Source: Ceratothoa steindachneri (lineage: Eukaryota > Arthropoda > Malacostraca > Isopoda > Cymothoidae). Taken from it: 64,000 bases of DNA. Below are positions 59,737 through 64,000 of this stretch, piece by piece; positions within the stretch are counted from its first letter, which is position 1, and every line of letters starts with the position of its first letter. The DNA lies in contig OZ018330.1 in assembly GCA_963969495.1 (NCBI GenBank), positions 47,898,706-47,962,705 on the forward strand. The letters run 5' to 3'. The notes beneath the pieces were generated by a model. The model ran no database searches, was not told the origin of the DNA, and was given only the letters and a program-made list of their open reading frames with translations. Position numbers and translations under genes: made by a program.

Positions 59737-60140
59737 TCGTTACGGGTGGACTTCCTATCCATTTATTGAGCACGTTACCCTATCCTGGTACCGGGATGGG
59801 CGGGGTCGCTACCGCCTGTCCCTTGTACTTGGGTTGAGTGCGTGCACCATGACTGGTGGACTGATAGACTTTGGGTGGAGGCCAGCCTTCTCTCTTGTAT
59901 TCAACTTGTTGTTTTTTTGTTATTGTTGCTTGTTTGTTTGTTTTGTAGGTCGCAGGCTCCTGCGCCGGGGGGAGGAGCCCCCTCGACGCCGTAGCTTGCT
60001 CCCTGATTGTTATCCCTTTTTATTGTTGTTTCTGTTAAAATTTTTATTTTAAAGTAGCCTAGAACTGGGCTGTTTGTTTGCGGCGACTTATGCCCAAGTG
60101 GGCAGTCGCCAGATAGTCCCTTTAAAAAAAAAAATTAAAA
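59737..60140 (+). repeat. SINE-like repeat copy 3, fullest
   Basis: It shows GC-rich blocks (CTGGTACCGGGATGGGCGG near 59790; CCTGCGCCGGGGGGAGG near 59959), T-rich linkers and the 3' hairpin at 60082-60110. In that hairpin GGCGACT pairs with AGTCGCC and GCCC with GGGC around AAGT. It ends in an A-rich tail at 60124-60140. Block order matches the minus-strand copy at 40874-41070. Confidence 0.6.
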
Positions 60141-62770
60141 AAATCCATTTATTGAGAGGTTATCATAGGATTCCTGACACAATTGTTCTACTCTTTTAAT
60201 GATGTCTTCGTTGTATGACCTCATGTCCCTGTTTATCTTAGTGTTGCCATTTACTGTCTACCGAATATTAGGTGTTGTTTCATTTGTTTGAGTGATGTAA
60301 TGGTTTCAATAGTGTTTTCTATATTTTTATGATACCCAGAGGGTTTTTTTAATAAGCTTGCCCAGATCAGTATATTCAATCTTTTCTCTAATCGTTTCAT
60401 CTCGTCTCATTTTTCACATCTTGTATAGTCTTTTTGTATTCTTATTTATTATTTTTGCGTTATATTATTATATTTTCAGCCCATTCAATGTAGAAGGAGG
60501 CAAAACATCACAGAGAACCAAATCTGACAGCACCCATTTGAGAGGCGGAACCGCTGGATTGGGGAACTCTCCTTTGCATAATCATCCTAAGAATGAGTTT
60601 AATCTCCATGAATCGGGTCAGGGGGCTATCCAGTCTAATCTGCTTTAAGACGGCTTCTTTTATCTAGTTTTACCCGTCTTGTTAGACGTTTTGAATCAGG
60701 AGAATTGAATGCTCAACAATATATACAGGCATAAGTAGTCTTTTCTTTTGCTACCTATTCTAAGTACCTTCAGCACTATCAATTACCCTAACCTCACTAC
60801 TTATTTATTTTTAACAACTCCTGATGGTGATTATCTCGAAATCTTGATAATAGTTCATCGTATTGATAAATAATATTGATCGAAATCAAACAAAATGAAT
60901 CTAGACAACACTTATCAACCATTAATAAAAGATGCGCCCTCCTGCAAATCCATATGACTGAAGGAAACGAACGTAACGACGAAGTGTACATGAACGTATA
61001 GCTCTTGATGGATCAGTAGAAAATTTGGTGAAAACCAATGCAGAAACCAACCGAAATAAAATTGCGAAAATTTCTTCATTTTTAATTACTTTGCAGACAA
61101 GAAAACTAATGACTTTCATTGTCATAATATAGCAAAAGTATTTTTTCAGTTTTTCAAAGTCATCTCTAATTTCTTCTGGGGGTTATTGGAATGACTGTTT
61201 GGATTGCGCCAGACGGCAATTTAATTTTATTTACTGGACTTAAAGTTTTCTGAACAGTTACAAATAATTAAAAATTTACCGACCTTTTTTTCGCTTGTAT
61301 GTAATTAGAGTACGCCGGACGCCGCTATCAATTCTGTGCGAAAATTCGAACCTGAATGTGTTTTTTCCATGTGTCACGAGATTATTTATGTACATACATT
61401 ATACACATCATATACTAACGTGAGTGTACATCTAACCGTAATACAGGCTGTAAACATGTAGAGAGAGAAAAAAAGTAAAGAAAATCGGTTGTGCAAAAAT
61501 AAGGGTAAAATTTGTTACGAGTTTGAGACGGAAGTTTTTAAAATTTTAATGTTCAAAATTTAAACACGAGGTGAATTAAAGGGTGGAAATGGATCATTCT
61601 TCAGGAAAGGGAGAAAAAAGGAGTAAAACTTAAGAATAGTAGCCGTATGAATGTAAAATATAGTGGGTAAGATTCGGTTGCGTAGGAAACTATAAACCCT
61701 GAATTACTTGAAGATAAATGCGTTCGTTAAAGTACTTCCTGAGAGTAAAAATAGCTGAAATATCTCAAAAAATATTTTGATTAAATAATAAATATACCCA
61801 TTAAAATTCACTTAAAAGTATATTAAAAGTGTATTCCTCAAGTGTAATTAAACTGAAGATACTGTGTACAAAATAATTTATTCAAACACACCAATCTAAG
61901 AAATTGATGATGCCTCAAGAAAGCTTTTGATATCCATTAATCCAATTTTAAAAGCCATCTTTTTTTAAGCATTTTTTGAACGCTGTGCAACAAACATTAA
62001 ACAGTCACACCCAAAAGGGCAGAAATCCATACATGGATGGACTTAAACGCGACCACTCCCGTTTTCCTGTTTTAGGATCGGAATTCACGGTTCGTTTCCA
62101 CTGCGTGTTGGGCACTTGCCAAAGACATGTTCACACATTACGTGCACATGTCCGAGAAGAGCCCCTCCTCCCTATAAAACAACCCCACAATTAAAGACAA
62201 GATGTTATTATTTTTAATGAAACCAAGCGAAACCTCCCAAAAATAACCCGAATAGAGAAACAATCAAATAGAAAAAATGTGACTAAACGGACGAAACGAA
62301 CTGACAATCATAGGTGGAAACTAACAGGCGGTTTATAAGCAAGAGAAACAGAGACTTGTGGACAGAAAGATGTCTTGGCAAGGCAACCATGGTAATCTTA
62401 GATTTCATGGGGTTGCAAACACCTTTTAACTCGCGAACACCTTCAAATGAACCTCTTTGGGCTAATAGGGGAAATAGCACTCTTCTACAAGGGCATATAC
62501 TCTTCCAGCCGTAAAATGGAAGAACTTAAAAAAGAGAGGGAGGAAGGAATTCGGAGAAGGAACGTAAAATAAGGAGTTGGAGGTAAAGGTTCGAAATAAG
62601 ATTCTCACGAGACCTAAAAATCAACGACGGCAACAATATTGAAAGGAAGTCAGAAAACCAAGGGATAAATTTCGAGAATGTCAAAATGTGGGGAAGATAA
62701 AGGCCGAGTAGAGCGCAACTCTCCAGAAATTCTCTAGTTCTGAAACGAAGGTAGTTCCATTTGGTAGGTC
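60141..62770. other. No gene recognised
   Basis: AT-rich non-coding sequence on both strands. Confidence 0.5.
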
Positions 62771-63290
62771 ACTCATTTCATTAGTATTGTTGATGTCTTT
62801 TTTGTTTGACTTTTTCCATTTCGTTTGTTTTCTTACTTTTAATTTTGCTGTTCTTCTATTCCCTTGAATGTTTTTTCACGTTTGTTTGTTTTGCTAGTTT
62901 TTTATGTTTACTAGGGCTTTGGGGGTTACTTGAAAGGTTTGTTTGTTTCCATTTTGCTTTTTGCTTGTTTTATTTTCCTAATTTTGATTTTGTTCTTCCT
63001 GGTGTTTGTTTGTTTTTCTCATTTTTGATGTTGCTGTTCTTCTGTTCTTTTAGGGTTTCTTTGTTTTCCCTTTTGTGTTTATTTTCTACTTTTGTTTTGT
63101 TTTTCTTTTTTTCTTATTTAGGTTATTTAGATTTCCTTGTTTTATTTTTTTTAGTTCTTTAGGGGGGTTTTGATTTCTCTTTCTGTGTTTGCCATCTTTT
63201 GCTTTTGTTCGGTGGTTAATTCAACTTGTTCGTTTTCTTTTTCTTGTTTTTCTTACCTTTTGTTGGACATTTTGATATTAGTAAATAAAT
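62771..63290. repeat. T/G-rich low-complexity region
   Basis: Phrases such as TTTGTTTGTTT and TTTTGCTGTTCTTCT recur irregularly. The Phe/Leu-rich open frame at 62806-63162 reflects this composition and is not called as a gene. Confidence 0.6.
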
Positions 63291-64000
63291 ATTTGTCCAC
63301 TTTCCTATGGATAGATTAAAGGATTAACTGTTCGCTGTCGCAGCGGCCATTCCCTCGTTCGTCCCCTAAATGATGACAACTATAAATAGTAAATATAGCA
63401 ATTTTATTCGCGTCGATAAATGAAATTCATGTGACCAACGAGGACATGTTCAGTTTATAAAGAAAGAAAGGGGATGAAACAGAGAGTTAAATTAAAATAA
63501 TACGCATAAAAGGAGATTAAATGATTGAAGAAGCCGAACGCAGAAGCCAAATTCGTAATCCGAATTTCTGAATGGTTTAAAAACACCCCCGAGGAGCAAA
63601 TTCCTATGAAGAGCACAATCATTCAAAGTACTCATTTGAGCCCCCATACAGGGTTATGGACAGACAAATAATGTTATGCATTTTCGCTTACACCTTTTTT
63701 GCGAATCCATGTCTCTTTCCTTTAGGCCACTCGTCACTGTCTGCTTCTTCCCGATTTTCTTTGTCCTTTGTGTTTCTTCACTTCCTTGCATGGTTCCCTC
63801 ATTTCCATTTTGCCACTTCTTTACTTTATTATTACTTTCTTCAGTTTTTCTTTGTTCCTCCCTTGACCTAGTTGTTTATTCGTCCTAACTCCCTTCCCTC
63901 CTTTATGCCTGCTGCACTTTCCCTCCCCCTATAGTTTGTTCCTTCTGCTCCTCTTTTCTCTACTCTTTTTGTCCTTCCTCTCTTTCTTTTCTCTTTAGAT
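63291..64000. other. No gene recognised
   Basis: AT-rich, pyrimidine-rich to the right; nothing supported. Confidence 0.45.

Noticed and set aside
62806..63162. 118-codon Phe/Leu-rich frame as a membrane protein
   Set aside because: It lies in T/G-rich low-complexity sequence and has no other coding sign.

Overview
This window looks like nuclear DNA of an arthropod, most likely a malacostracan crustacean. That placement is an inference from the very long (TA)n tracts, abundant Penelope-like elements, CR1-type LINEs, Tc1/mariner and hAT elements, and a gene built of tandem Kazal modules with arthropod-style exon structure. There is no sign of prokaryotic or viral organisation, and no rRNA or intact tRNA gene was recognised.

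The only host gene I can support is a multi-Kazal protease-inhibitor-like gene on the minus strand. Four exons are visible: 54765-54908, 52316-52463, 2210-2383 and 157-300. Each has an AG acceptor and GT donor, intron phases agree at every junction (1/1, 2/2, 2/2), and every intron falls between the fifth and sixth cysteines of a Kazal unit. If the four exons are consecutive, the intron at 2384-52315 is 49,932 bp and holds almost every mobile element described here.

Inside that intron, from left to right: (TA)n; a Penelope-like (PLE) pseudogene (3.8-4.8 kb); a decayed minus-strand LTR retrotransposon (4783-10488) inserted in PLE/(TA)n sequence; three more PLE copies in tail-to-tail and head-to-head order (10.8-13.8 kb) and a fourth at 14.5 kb; hairpins and microsatellites (14.9-15.6 kb); a CR1-like LINE in two pieces (17.7-19.2 kb); and a young, apparently complete LTR retrotransposon (19523-27402) inserted into another LINE. 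Then follow a degraded gene of an uncharacterised repetitive family (29.3-31.4 kb), a nearly intact Tc1-like transposon (32377-33785), a mariner-like pseudogene (34.3-35.35 kb), a hAT-type MITE (35355-35816), more (TA)n with PLE-type ends (34.1, 38.4 kb), and a second degraded intron-containing repetitive gene (47.6-49.9 kb).

The most notable item is the 19.5-27.4 kb element. One 1462-residue ORF encodes Gag with a SCAN-like region and CCHC knuckle, protease, integrase, then reverse transcriptase and RNase H. Integrase lies upstream of RT, as in the Gmr1-like branch of Ty3/gypsy described from deuterostomes. The two LTRs differ by about two substitutions, a 1-base indel and one extra 68-bp tandem unit, and the target duplication GTTAG is intact. 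The RT active site reads YFDN, not YxDD. The 4.8-10.5 kb element is a shrunken relative that has lost its integrase and much of its RT.

Upstream of the first visible Kazal exon (55-64 kb) there are dispersed repeats, a 609-bp DNA transposon and SINE-like copies with a conserved terminal hairpin, but no supported gene.
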